Source of the DNA: Kineococcus xinjiangensis
GTDB taxonomy: Bacteria > Actinomycetota > Actinomycetes > Actinomycetales > Kineococcaceae
Reading direction: 5' to 3'
DNA: 41,890 nt
Assembly: GCF_002934625.1 (NCBI RefSeq)
Contig: NZ_PTJD01000021.1
Coordinates: 1 to 41,890 of the forward strand
The position numbers were made by a program, and so were the translations under genes. The notes below the pieces were generated by a model, which saw only the letters and a program-made list of their open reading frames with translations, was not told where the DNA came from and did no database searches. Below, one piece after another: positions 16,245 to 24,400 of the stretch (positions are counted from its first letter, which is position 1; each line of letters starts with the position of its first letter).

Positions 16245-18326
16245 TCAGGCGACGGTGAGGGTGGGTCGGGGCCGGCCGAGGGCGTAGCCCTGGCCGTGGT
16301 CGCATCCGAGGTCGTGCAGCCGTTGTTGTTGGTGGCTGGTTTCGATGCCCTCTGCGGTGACGGACAGGCCCAGGCTGTGGGCGAGGCCGATGACGTGGGC
16401 GACGATGACGTCCCCTGCGGAGGTGGTGGTCATCGTCTTCACGAACGACTGGTCGATCTTGAGGGTGTCCACCGGCAGACGGTGCAGGTAGGCCAGTGAG
16501 GAGAAGCCGGTGCCGAAATCGTCGACGGCGACGCGCACTCCCAGGTCCCGGATCTGCTGGAGCACCGCGGAGATCTCGCCCAGGTCGGAGATCAAGCTGG
16601 CTTCGGTGACCTCCACGCACAATCGGTGCGGGTCGACGTCCGCGGCACTCATGGCCTGACGCAAGGACGTCACGAACTCCGGGTGGTGCAGCTCACGGGG
16701 TGAGGCGTTGACCGCCAGGCGGAAACCGGCGGCCGGTAGCGCCGTGTCGGCCGCGTGCAGGCTCCGGCAGGCGGCGTTGGTGACCCACCGGCCCAGCGCG
16801 GTGATCTGTCCGGTGACCTCGGCGGCGGGCAGGAAGGCGGCAGGGGTCAACAGTCCGCGGACGGGGTGCTGCCAGCGGATGAGAGCCTCCGCTCCGGCCA
16901 CGGCGCCGGAGCGCAGGTCGAGGACGGGCTGGTAGTGCAGGCGCAGCTGCCCGCCCTCCAGTGCGGTGCTGAGTTCTGACTCCCATTGCAGCAGACTCGG
17001 GGCGCCCGTCGGGCGGCGGCGGTCGGCGACGGCGATGCGCTCCCCACCGCGACTGCCCCCCTCCTTGGCCTCGTACATGGCGGTGTCAGCGGCGTGGAGC
17101 AGCGACTCGGGGGTGTCGCCGGGCTCGGCGTAGGCGATGCCGATGCTGGCGGCGATGCACACGGGGTGGCCGTCGATGCGGATCGGGCGGTCCAAGGCGG
17201 CGAGGAGCCGCCGGGCCAGCCCGGTCGCGGTGCCGCTGGGGCGGCGCGTGGGGTGCTGGTCGCCGGCCAGGACGACGAACTCGTCACCCGCCAGCCGCGC
17301 CAGGGTGTCGCCGGGGCGCAGCACCGACTGCAAGGCGTCGGCGACGCCGATGAGGAGGCGGTCCCCGGCGGCGTGGCCGAAGGTGTCGTTGACCTGCTTG
17401 AAGCGGTCCAGGTCCACGAAGAGCACCGCCAGGGCCTTCGAGCTCCGGCTGGCCGCGGCCAGCGCCAGGCTGAGGCGGTCCAGCAGCAGCACCCGGTTGG
17501 GCAGTCCCGTCAGCGGGTCGTGCATGGTCTGCACCCGCAGCGCGTCCTCCGCGGCCTGGCGGCTCTCCCGGTCGCGGGCATGCAGGATGTAGTTGGTGGC
17601 CACGTGCGTCAGCAGCCGGGCAGCGGCCAGATCCTCGGCGTTCAACAGCAGCGGGGCGCGGGAGTACAGCTCCACCGCACCCCAGATCCGTCCCCGCGCC
17701 GCCATCGGCAGCGAGGTGACCGCGGCGACCCCAGCGGCCAGGGCCGCGGAGGTGAAGCGGCGCCAGCGGGTCTCTACGCGCAGGTCGGGCACCTGAACCG
17801 CCTCGGCGCTGAGCACGGCCTCGAAGCAGGGTCCCTCACCCAGGTCGGCCTGGGCACGTTCGGCCATCGCGAACTCGACAGTCGTAGCCTCGGCGTAGAG
17901 CAGCCGGTCCTCGTGCAACAGGGAGACCGCGGCCCCGTCGACGGGCAGCACCCTCGGTAGGCGCTCACACAGCCGCCGCAGCACCTGCTCCACGTTGAAC
18001 CCCGTCAGCAGCTCTTCGGCGAGGCCGGCCATCACCTCGGCCAGCTCGAGCCGATGCCCTGCCGCGACCACCTCGTCAGCCGCGACCTCACCCGAGGTGC
18101 GCCGCTCACCCTGTGACTCCAGCGTGCCGGCCCCCGGGACGGGTGGTGCGGGCGTAGCGCGCGCGGCGCTTCGCGCGTCTCGGTCTCGAATCCTCTGCGG
18201 GAGGGCATCCTCGGGCACCCCGGAGGCACCAGCCTTCTGAGGCCCCGCAGCGCCACCCGCCTCGGAAGCGGCTTCCACCGGGCGCTGTCCCTGCGGATGA
18301 CCGGGAAGCTCGGGACCGGAGTTCAC
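16245..18326 (-). CDS. GAF-GGDEF-EAL protein (cyclic di-GMP turnover), second copy
   Basis: Up to 693 residues, same domain order as its downstream neighbour and probably an old tandem duplicate. The first ~95 residues are low-complexity; the GAF domain starts around MAGLAEELLTGF, so the true start may be near 18071 or 18032. Counting from 18326, AGDEF is at 346-350, RPGD (I-site) at 337-340 and EAL at 480-482. The EAL residues in LAVNASPREL, CVEVTEASL, VAVDDFGTGFSSL, LKIDQSF and AEGIET are intact. The two proteins differ most in the GAF domain, implying different inputs. Confidence 0.9.
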   Translation of the reverse strand: MNSGPELPGHPQGQRPVEAASEAGGAAGPQKAGASGVPEDALPQRIRDRDARSAARATPAPPVPGAGTLESQGERRTSGEVAADEVVAAGHRLELAEVMAGLAEELLTGFNVEQVLRRLCERLPRVLPVDGAAVSLLHEDRLLYAEATTVEFAMAERAQADLGEGPCFEAVLSAEAVQVPDLRVETRWRRFTSAALAAGVAAVTSLPMAARGRIWGAVELYSRAPLLLNAEDLAAARLLTHVATNYILHARDRESRQAAEDALRVQTMHDPLTGLPNRVLLLDRLSLALAAASRSSKALAVLFVDLDRFKQVNDTFGHAAGDRLLIGVADALQSVLRPGDTLARLAGDEFVVLAGDQHPTRRPSGTATGLARRLLAALDRPIRIDGHPVCIAASIGIAYAEPGDTPESLLHAADTAMYEAKEGGSRGGERIAVADRRRPTGAPSLLQWESELSTALEGGQLRLHYQPVLDLRSGAVAGAEALIRWQHPVRGLLTPAAFLPAAEVTGQITALGRWVTNAACRSLHAADTALPAAGFRLAVNASPRELHHPEFVTSLRQAMSAADVDPHRLCVEVTEASLISDLGEISAVLQQIRDLGVRVAVDDFGTGFSSLAYLHRLPVDTLKIDQSFVKTMTTTSAGDVIVAHVIGLAHSLGLSVTAEGIETSHQQQRLHDLGCDHGQGYALGRPRPTLTVA

Positions 18327-18406
18327 GACGCCCAGCGTGGCACTGGAAGGAAAGCCCGGCCAAGTCCTGGCCCGGAGCCCGGGCGGCTTCGATTCCCCAC
18401 GTCGCA

Positions 18407-18438
18407 GACGCCCGGCGCCGGCGCCGGCGCCGGGCGTC
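18407..18438. repeat. 32-bp perfect palindrome
   Basis: A fully self-complementary stretch that starts GACGCCCGGCGCCGG and is symmetrical about its centre, made of repeated GGCGCC. It lies between the divergent GAF-GGDEF-EAL and RsbW-like genes. In RNA it would form a very stable hairpin, and it could also be a protein-binding site. Confidence 0.8.
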
Positions 18439-18544
18439 CGCCTCTTGGGCCCGCCGGGGCAGTCATCCAGACGGTGCTCCGTGGTGGAATGAGGATGGAG
18501 CCGTCCAGGCGCTCGGCCGGTGGAGCGGTTCCAGTGCACCGGCG

Positions 18545-19138
18545 TTGACCACGAGGGGGTGGGCAGCGGTTCGTCTTTCAACGTCGCCTGACAGTGCGCG
18601 CCAGGCACGGCAGAAGGTGACCGGCTCGCTGAGCGCGATGGGGCGTGCCGATCTGGTCGACCACGCGACCCTGGTGGTCTGCGAACTCGTCGCCAACGCT
18701 GTGATGCACACCCGCACCGAGCTGGACCTCTCGGGGGAACCCGCGGGAGCAGATGTTCGGGTCGCCGTCTCCGACGGATCCCCCGTCCTGCCCCGCTGGA
18801 CACCTGCCTCCGCGACCGCGAGCATGCGCCTCCGACTGCGCCGCGACGATGCCGTCGCCGCCCGGGAGTGGCTGGCGGCGCTGGACGAGGCGGAGGACCC
18901 GACGAACCACGGCACGCTGCTGCTGCCGCCGTTCCCCCAGTCGATGGTGGTGTTCCGCCGCGACTACATCGCCGCCGTCATCGCCGAACTCGAGCCCCTC
19001 GTAGTGCCGAGCCGCTGCAGTGGGAGGTCCGGCACGCGGGCCCGACGCGCAGGAGAGCAGGAGTCGGTCCCCGGCTGCGGGACCGGCGCCCGTGACCGCG
19101 CCGGGCGAGCCCGCCCGGCGCGAGGGGGAGGCGCGTGA
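18545..19138 (+). CDS. RsbW-like HATPase domain protein, apparently shortened
   Basis: A 197-residue protein of the anti-sigma/serine kinase ATPase type. The N box is CELVANAVMH (Glu47, Asn51) and the G1 box is VAVSDGSP (Asp77, Gly78). The glycine-rich G2 box that normally follows (GRGL type) is missing; the sequence passes from TPASATASMRLRLRR into a C-terminal part (LDEAEDPTNHGTLLLPPFPQSMVVFRRDY). ATP binding may therefore be impaired. The last ~45 residues are low-complexity. The TTG start at 18545 is the best available but has no strong ribosome binding site. It probably acts with the phosphatase encoded next on the same strand. Confidence 0.7.
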   Translation: MTTRGWAAVRLSTSPDSARQARQKVTGSLSAMGRADLVDHATLVVCELVANAVMHTRTELDLSGEPAGADVRVAVSDGSPVLPRWTPASATASMRLRLRRDDAVAAREWLAALDEAEDPTNHGTLLLPPFPQSMVVFRRDYIAAVIAELEPLVVPSRCSGRSGTRARRAGEQESVPGCGTGARDRAGRARPARGGGA

Positions 19139-19163
19139 CTGGGGGTCCGGGGTTCAGTGTCGC

Positions 19164-19169
19164 TAGCAT
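19164..19169 (+). promoter_or_regulatory. Candidate -10 box (TAGCAT) upstream of the phosphatase gene
   Basis: A TAnnnT box in the 187-bp gap before the SpoIIE-type phosphatase. The rest of the gap contains only very short open frames. Confidence 0.3.
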
Positions 19170-19325
19170 CGACAGGATGCGACCAGGGCGTCCTCGACGT
19201 CTTCGGTGGTGACCGAGGAGTGGATCGGGAGTCGAGCGCGAAGGGGGCTGCGGTGATGGCAGGCGTCGACCTGCTCAGCCGGCGGGGGCGTCGTCGTCAC
19301 GGGCGAGTCGGCGTCGGGGCGCAGC

Positions 19326-20747
19326 ATGGACGCTGAACGGGGCCCGGTGGGTCCGGTTCCCGGTTCGGCGTTCACCTCGACCACGCCGGCGCGGTCGTTG
19401 CCCCCGGGGCCCTCACCCGATGAGGCGGGGGCGCCGGGCGGTGGCGAGGCCACGTTGCGGGCCCTGCTCGAGGCGGTGGAGGGCACGTCGCCCGTGAACG
19501 CGGTCGAGGCGGTGACCCGCGAACTCGCCCACGCACACGGCGCGTCGTCGGCGTCGTTCCTCATCGCGGACCTGTCGGGCCGCGCGCTGGTGCGCCTGGC
19601 GCGCACGAGCGCCGGCTCCCTGGATCCCGGACGGGGAGAGCGCCGCGACGAGAAGGAGTCGGCGACGGTCCTGCCCTTCGACGGCGGTCCTGCGGAGCAG
19701 GCGCTGCGCACCCAGTCGACACTGGTGCTGGGCCCGGACGCGGCGTCGCCCACGGGAGCCGCCGCCGGTGAGTGGACGGTCCTCGCTCCGGTCACCGAAC
19801 GAGGTGAGGCCCTCGGCCTGCTGGAGATGGTCCTCCCCGTCGAACCGGGGCCAGCGCTGCTCGACGAGATCTCCCGCACCGCGCACCTGCTGAGCTTCGT
19901 GCTGATCGCCAACCGCCGCCACACCGACCTCTTCGAGTGGGGCCAGCGCAGCACCCCGTTCACCATGTCCGCCGAGATCCAGCGCAGACTGCTGCCGTCG
20001 GCGTTCACCTGCGAGGGCGGGGCGTTCACGCTGTCGGCGTGGCTGGAGCCGGCCTCCAGCATCGGCGGGGACACCTACGACTACAGCGTGGGACGGGACA
20101 CCCTCTTCCTGTCGATGACCGACGCCATGGGCCACGGCCTGAACAGCGCCCTGACCGCCACGGTCTGCGTGGGCAGTCTGCGCAACACCCGACGGCAGGC
20201 GACGACGCTGCTGGAGCAGGCCGAGGCCGCGAACGCCGCGTTGGTCGAGTACGCGGAGACCGTGCACGAGAGCGCCTTCGCGACCGGCATGGTCGGACGC
20301 CTGACCCTGTCGACCGGGGTCCTGTCCATCGTCAACGCCGGCCACACCGGTCCCTACCTGGCCCGCGACGGGGCGGTCACGATGCTCGACCTGCCCGCCG
20401 ACGTGCCCTTCGGCATGTTCGCGGACTCGACCTACCGCAGCACGGATCTCGCGCTGCGGGCAGGCGACCGACTGGTCATCGTCACCGACGGCATGCTCGA
20501 GCGCAACGCGTCCTCCCTGGACCTGTGCGAGGAGATCGCCGCGACGAGGGAACTGCATCCGCGCGAGGCGACCCGCGCACTCGCCGACCGCGTCATCGCG
20601 GCCTCGGGCAGCGAACTCGCCGACGACGCGGCGCTGTTCGTCCTCGACTGGCACGGCCAGCAGGACAACACCCGCACCTCTCACACCGGCGCGGACACCG
20701 CCGGGACCGACGCGGCCGGCCATCCCACCGGCCCTTCCCGCCACTGA
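19326..20747 (+). CDS. GAF/PP2C-type serine phosphatase (RsbU/SpoIIE family)
   Basis: A 473-residue protein. A disordered Pro/Gly-rich N-terminus (1-40) leads to a GAF-like domain (about 45-200) and a SpoIIE/PP2C catalytic domain (about 215-445). Metal-binding aspartates are visible in SIGGDTYDY, FLSMTDAMGHG, VIVTDGMLER and LADDAALFVLDW. Family members dephosphorylate an anti-anti-sigma (STAS) protein and so release a sigma factor. No STAS gene is present in the window, so the partner must lie elsewhere. The RsbW-like protein just upstream is the natural antagonist. Confidence 0.9.
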   Translation: MDAERGPVGPVPGSAFTSTTPARSLPPGPSPDEAGAPGGGEATLRALLEAVEGTSPVNAVEAVTRELAHAHGASSASFLIADLSGRALVRLARTSAGSLDPGRGERRDEKESATVLPFDGGPAEQALRTQSTLVLGPDAASPTGAAAGEWTVLAPVTERGEALGLLEMVLPVEPGPALLDEISRTAHLLSFVLIANRRHTDLFEWGQRSTPFTMSAEIQRRLLPSAFTCEGGAFTLSAWLEPASSIGGDTYDYSVGRDTLFLSMTDAMGHGLNSALTATVCVGSLRNTRRQATTLLEQAEAANAALVEYAETVHESAFATGMVGRLTLSTGVLSIVNAGHTGPYLARDGAVTMLDLPADVPFGMFADSTYRSTDLALRAGDRLVIVTDGMLERNASSLDLCEEIAATRELHPREATRALADRVIAASGSELADDAALFVLDWHGQQDNTRTSHTGADTAGTDAAGHPTGPSRH

Positions 20748-20937
20748 ACCCGACCGCGACGGCTCGCCCCGGGATGCCCGCGCCGCAGGCGCCACTCCGA
20801 GGCAAACCACGCACCCCTCGGCGGTGCAGTGCCGTCCACGGCGCCGAGGAGGACCGCCTCGTCGATCCCGAAGACGCCCGTACCTCCCCGACCGGTTCCC
20901 CCCCACGGCATGTCCGTCCTGCCGCAGTGCCCACCCG

Positions 20938-21531
20938 CTAGCGGGAGCTGACGAGCAGGTACCGCTCGTCGGTGATGTCCCCGCCCCACAGCGACGGATC
21001 CGGCAGCATCCGTACGCGCGCGTCCTCGCGGTACCGGCGCACCAGCGCCTCGCAGTCACGAGCCGTGATGCCGGCGCCGGTCGCCCAGCGCCCCTCCACC
21101 AGCAGCAGCACCCCACCCGGCTTCAGCAGCGCGATCCAGGCGGCCAGGACCGCGGCGGGGTCCTCGAACGCCCAGAGCACGTGCCGGGCCAGGACCACGT
21201 CGACCGTTCCCGGCTCCACCGGCGGTGCCGCGGCGTCGGCCACGTCGAAACGCGCAGCCAGCCCCGCGGCCGCGACCTTGGCGCGCGCCGCCTCGACCAT
21301 GCGCGGGGACAGGTCGACGCCGTGGACGTCGTGACCGGCCTCGCCGAGCAGCAGCGCCAGGCTGCCCGTGCCGCAGCCGAGGTCCACGACGCGGGCGGGG
21401 GCGCCCGGCAGCAGGGGCAGCAGCAGCCCCGCCCACGCCTCCCGGACGGCCGGGTCGCGCAGACCGTGGTCGGCTTCGTCGTCGAAGGTGGCGGCCTGCT
21501 CGTCCCAGTACCGGCGGGTCTCCTCGCTCAT
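20938..21531 (-). CDS. Class I SAM-dependent methyltransferase
   Basis: A 197-residue cytoplasmic methyltransferase. It starts MSEETRRYWDEQAATFDDEADHG, typical of the UbiE/Methyltransf_11 group. Motif I is VVDLGCGTGSLALLLGE, the ribose-binding acidic residue is in VHGVDLSPRMV, motif II region is VDVVLARHVLWAF, and motif III LLKPGGVLLLVEG. The substrate is unknown. It is divergent from the flavoprotein gene at 21694, and the 36-bp tandem repeats lie between them. Confidence 0.9.
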   Translation of the reverse strand: MSEETRRYWDEQAATFDDEADHGLRDPAVREAWAGLLLPLLPGAPARVVDLGCGTGSLALLLGEAGHDVHGVDLSPRMVEAARAKVAAAGLAARFDVADAAAPPVEPGTVDVVLARHVLWAFEDPAAVLAAWIALLKPGGVLLLVEGRWATGAGITARDCEALVRRYREDARVRMLPDPSLWGGDITDERYLLVSSR

Positions 21532-21581
21532 GCGCGCAGCCTGCCGCAGACCACCGACGTCGACGTGTCCGCCGTGCGCCC

Positions 21582-21680
21582 GGCGTGGGGTGGGGGCACC
21601 TCCCGCGCCTGGTGTCCGGCGTGGGGTGGGGGCACCTCCCGCGCCTGGTGTCCGGCGTGGGGTGGGGGCACCTCCCGCGC
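21582..21680. repeat. Tandem 36-bp repeat, 2.75 copies, in a divergent promoter region
   Basis: Identical units at 21582-21617 and 21618-21653 and a 27-bp partial at 21654-21680. Each has GGTGGGGGCACCTCCCGCGC, which contains the inverted repeat GGTG/CACC. The GGGGGCACCTCCC motif resembles a small dispersed repeat common in Streptomyces and relatives (from memory). The last partial copy abuts the -10 box of the next gene. Confidence 0.9.
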
Positions 21681-21681
21681 G

Positions 21682-21687
21682 TAGCGT
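21682..21687 (+). promoter_or_regulatory. -10 box TAGCGT for a leaderless transcript
   Basis: TAGCGT ends exactly 6 nt before the ATG at 21694, the spacing expected when transcription starts at the initiation codon. It joins directly to the end of the 36-bp repeat array. Confidence 0.55.
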
Positions 21688-21693
21688 GGGGGA

Positions 21694-22161
21694 ATGAGCC
21701 GCCCCGTCGCGACCAGCCGCAGCGTGAGCCTGCAGGAGCTGCTGGAGTTCTGCCGCCCCCGCCACCACGTCATCCTCACCACCCGCCGCGCCGACGGCGG
21801 GCTGCAGTCCTCGCCCGTGGCCTGCGGCGTCGACGGCGAGGGCCGCTTCGTCATCTCCACCTACCCCGAGCGCGCCAAGACCCGCAACGCCCGCCGCGAC
21901 CCCGACGTCAGTCTCGTCGTGCTCTCCGACGACTGGGACGGGCCCTGGGTGCAGGTCGACGGCGACGCGGAGGTCCTCGACATGCCCGAGGCGCTGGAGC
22001 CGCTGGTCGACTACTTCCGCGCCTTCGGCCGCGAGCACCCGGACTGGGAGGAGTACCGCCGCGCGATGGCCGCCCAGGGCAAGTCGCTGCTGCGCATCAC
22101 CCCGCGCCGCTGGGGCCCGGTGGCCACGGGCGGTTTCCCCGCCCGCCTCGCCGAGGACTGA
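21694..22161 (+). CDS. PPOX-class F420-dependent oxidoreductase
   Basis: A 155-residue split-barrel flavin/F420-binding protein. Family features are LLEFCRPRHHVILTTRRADGGLQSSPVAC (strand pair around the cofactor), RFVISTYPERAKTRNARRDPDVSLVVL (phosphate-binding Lys/Arg segment), WVQVDGDAEVLDMPEALEPLVDYFRAFGREHPDWEEYRRAM (helical insertion) and a final LLRITPRRWGP. In actinobacteria these enzymes reduce or bind diverse substrates with F420; the specific role is unknown. The start is probably leaderless. Confidence 0.88.
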   Translation: MSRPVATSRSVSLQELLEFCRPRHHVILTTRRADGGLQSSPVACGVDGEGRFVISTYPERAKTRNARRDPDVSLVVLSDDWDGPWVQVDGDAEVLDMPEALEPLVDYFRAFGREHPDWEEYRRAMAAQGKSLLRITPRRWGPVATGGFPARLAED

Positions 22162-22198
22162 GCGCGGCCCCGCGCGGACGAGAGGCAGGAGGCGCGGT

Positions 22199-23458
22199 TC
22201 AGGGCAGGGCGGCCGCCGCGGCCTCCTCCGCGTCGGCCTCCTCCACCTCCTCGCGGCTGATGCCCAGCAGGTGCAGCACCGCATCGAGGTAGGGCACGTT
22301 CACCGACGCGTCGGCCTGCTCGCGCACGACGGGCTTGGCGTTGAACGCCACCCCCAGTCCCGCCGCGGCCAGCATGTCCAGGTCGTTGGCGCCGTCCCCG
22401 ATCGCCACCGTGCGCGCCATCGGCAGCCCCTCCAGGGCGGCGAAGTCGCGCAGCGCGACGGCCTTGGCGGCGCGGTCGACCACCGGGCCGAGCACCCGCC
22501 CGGTCAGGCGCCCGCCGACCACCTGCAGGCGGTTGGCGCGCACGTGCGCGATCTCCAGCGACGCCGCCAGCGGGGCCACGACCTCGTAGAAGCCGCCGCT
22601 GACCACGCCGAGGGTGAAGCCCAGCCGGCGCATCGTGCGGCACAGGGTGCGCGCACCCGGCGTCAGCTCCACCGCCGCGCGCACGTCGTCGAGGACGTCC
22701 ACGCTCAGCCCCGCCAGGCACCCCACCCGCTGCACCAGCGACTGCGCGAAGTCGATCTCACCGCGCATCGCCCGTTCGGTGACCTCCGCGACCTCCGCCT
22801 CCCGCCCGGCGTGCGCGGCGAGCAGCTCGATGACCTCCTGGCGGATGAGCGTGGAGTCGACGTCCATCACGACCAGGCGCCGCCCCAGGCGGGCCAGGCC
22901 GCCGGGGGAGACGGCCACGTCCACCCCGTGGACGCCGGCCTCCACCGTCAGCGCCCGGCGCAGCTGCTCGGAGCCACCGGGGCCAGCGTCGAAGGAGACG
23001 TCGAGCTCCAGGGTGGTCACCGGGCGCCGCGACAGCCGCCGGATGCGGTCGACGTTGGCGCCGTGCTCGGCCAGGCGGGCGGTGATGGCCGCGACCGCGT
23101 CGGCGCGCAGCGGGGAGCCGAGCAGGCTCACGTGCAGGCGCCCTGGCCGGCGGGGGGCGTTGTCGCCGCTGCCGCGGCTGCACGTCAGGGCGAGGCCCGC
23201 GGCGGCGGCGGCGGGGGAGACGGCCTCCTCCACGGCACCCGGGTGCGACCCCTCCGTCACGAGCACCGCCAGAGTCAGGTGCCCGCGCACCACGAGCTGC
23301 TCGACGTCGAGGACCTCCACGCCCAGGGCGGTCAGGGAGGAGAAGACCGCCGCGGTCAGCCCGGGACGGTCGGTGCCGGTGAGGGTGAGCAGCACCGTGG
23401 TGGGGCGGCCGGGCTGGACGGGCTGGACGGGCTGGACGGGCGCAGTGTCGCTGGGCAC
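22199..23458 (-). CDS. serB: Phosphoserine phosphatase SerB
   Basis: A 419-residue enzyme that hydrolyses phosphoserine in the last step of serine synthesis. Two N-terminal ACT domains (about 20-95 and 105-185) resemble those of mycobacterial SerB2. The HAD catalytic domain follows: DVDST with nucleophile Asp199 and acid Asp201, then GVVSGGFYEV (motif II Ser) and IGDGANDLDML (motif III). The GTG start lies 8 nt after a TAGCCT box (23467-23472), possibly giving a near-leaderless transcript. The N-terminus carries a threefold VQP repeat from a 9-bp DNA repeat. Confidence 0.95.
   Translation of the reverse strand: MPSDTAPVQPVQPVQPGRPTTVLLTLTGTDRPGLTAAVFSSLTALGVEVLDVEQLVVRGHLTLAVLVTEGSHPGAVEEAVSPAAAAAGLALTCSRGSGDNAPRRPGRLHVSLLGSPLRADAVAAITARLAEHGANVDRIRRLSRRPVTTLELDVSFDAGPGGSEQLRRALTVEAGVHGVDVAVSPGGLARLGRRLVVMDVDSTLIRQEVIELLAAHAGREAEVAEVTERAMRGEIDFAQSLVQRVGCLAGLSVDVLDDVRAAVELTPGARTLCRTMRRLGFTLGVVSGGFYEVVAPLAASLEIAHVRANRLQVVGGRLTGRVLGPVVDRAAKAVALRDFAALEGLPMARTVAIGDGANDLDMLAAAGLGVAFNAKPVVREQADASVNVPYLDAVLHLLGISREEVEEADAEEAAAAALP
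23411..23437. repeat. Three 9-bp direct repeats inside serB
   Basis: GGGCTGGAC repeated three times without gap encodes the threefold VQP near the SerB N-terminus. It is a likely site of slippage variation. Confidence 0.85.
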
Positions 23459-23490
23459 GGGCAGCGAGGCTACCGCCGCCCCACCCCACC

Positions 23491-23516
23491 CGCCCCGCCC
23501 GGCGGCGGGCGGGGCG
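23491..23516 (-). terminator. GC hairpin between the LLM oxidoreductase gene and serB
   Basis: An 11-bp perfect stem (CGCCCCGCCCG / CGGGCGGGGCG) with a 4-nt loop, 26 bases past the stop of the 23542-24354 gene and upstream of the serB promoter. Confidence 0.65.
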
Positions 23517-23541
23517 ACGGCGTGCGGTGCGGCCTGGCGGC

Positions 23542-24354
23542 TCAGGCGTTCTTCTCGTCGCGCCAGGCCAGCCAGTCGCGCACCGGGGCCAGGTCGTAGT
23601 CGGGGCCGTTCAGCCCGAACGTGAACAGCCGGGTGCCCGCGGCGTGCAGCCGCTCCCCGACGTCACCCGGCTCGCCCTCGGCGCCGGCGGAGCGCTCGAT
23701 CTCACCGGGGTCGCGTCCCGTCTCGGCGCACCAGCGGTCCAGCACCGCGTGCTTGTGCGCGATGGTGTCCGGATCGCCGAAGCCGTGCCAGATGTCGGCG
23801 TGGGCCGCGACGATCCGCAGCGTCTTGCGCTCGCCCCCGCCACCGATGAGGACCGGCACCCGCCGGGTGGGGGCGGGGTTGAGCGACGCCCAGCGGGACT
23901 CGATCCGCGGCAGCGCCGCCGCCAGGTCGTCCAGCCGCCCACCGGCGGTGCCGAAGTCGTAGCCGTACTCGGCGTAGTCGCGCTCGAACCAGCCCGAGCC
24001 GATGCCGAGGATCAGCCGGCCCGGCTGCCCGTCGCGGGCGGAGATGTGGTCCACCGTGCGCGCCATGTCCGCCAGCAGCTCCGGGTTGCGGTAGCTGTTG
24101 CACGTGACCAGCGCGCCAATCTCCACGCGGCTGGTGGCCTCCGCCCACGCCGCCAGCATCGTCCAGCACTCGAAGTGCCGGCCGTCGGCGTCGCCGTAGA
24201 GGGGGAAGAAGTGGTCCCAGTTGAAGACGACGTCGACACCGGCCTCCTCCGCGGCGGCGACCGTGCGGCGGATCTGCGCGTACTCGGCGTGCTGCGGCTG
24301 GACCTGCACGCCGATGCGCACGGGACGGCCGGCGGGGGCGCTCTCGCTGCTCAT
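23542..24354 (-). CDS. LLM-class F420-dependent oxidoreductase
   Basis: A 270-residue luciferase-like TIM-barrel protein. Recognisable parts are VRIGVQVQPQHAEYAQIRRTV (first strand), VDVVFNWDHFFPLYGD, the cofactor region SRVEIGALVTCNSYRNPELLADMARTVDHIS and RLILGIGSGWFERDYAEYGYDF. These are typical of F420-dependent family members of this length. The substrate is unknown. The ATG at 24354 is preceded by AGGATG. Together with the PPOX protein it indicates that the organism makes F420. Confidence 0.92.
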   Translation of the reverse strand: MSSESAPAGRPVRIGVQVQPQHAEYAQIRRTVAAAEEAGVDVVFNWDHFFPLYGDADGRHFECWTMLAAWAEATSRVEIGALVTCNSYRNPELLADMARTVDHISARDGQPGRLILGIGSGWFERDYAEYGYDFGTAGGRLDDLAAALPRIESRWASLNPAPTRRVPVLIGGGGERKTLRIVAAHADIWHGFGDPDTIAHKHAVLDRWCAETGRDPGEIERSAGAEGEPGDVGERLHAAGTRLFTFGLNGPDYDLAPVRDWLAWRDEKNA

Positions 24355-24400
24355 GAACCCATCCTGGGCCGAGACCCGCGCCCCGGCCCGTCCGCCGCGC

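Noticed and set aside
18489-18548. A 19-codon frame whose TGA overlaps the TTG of the ATPase gene
   Set aside because: Too short and compositionally biased to support as a leader peptide.
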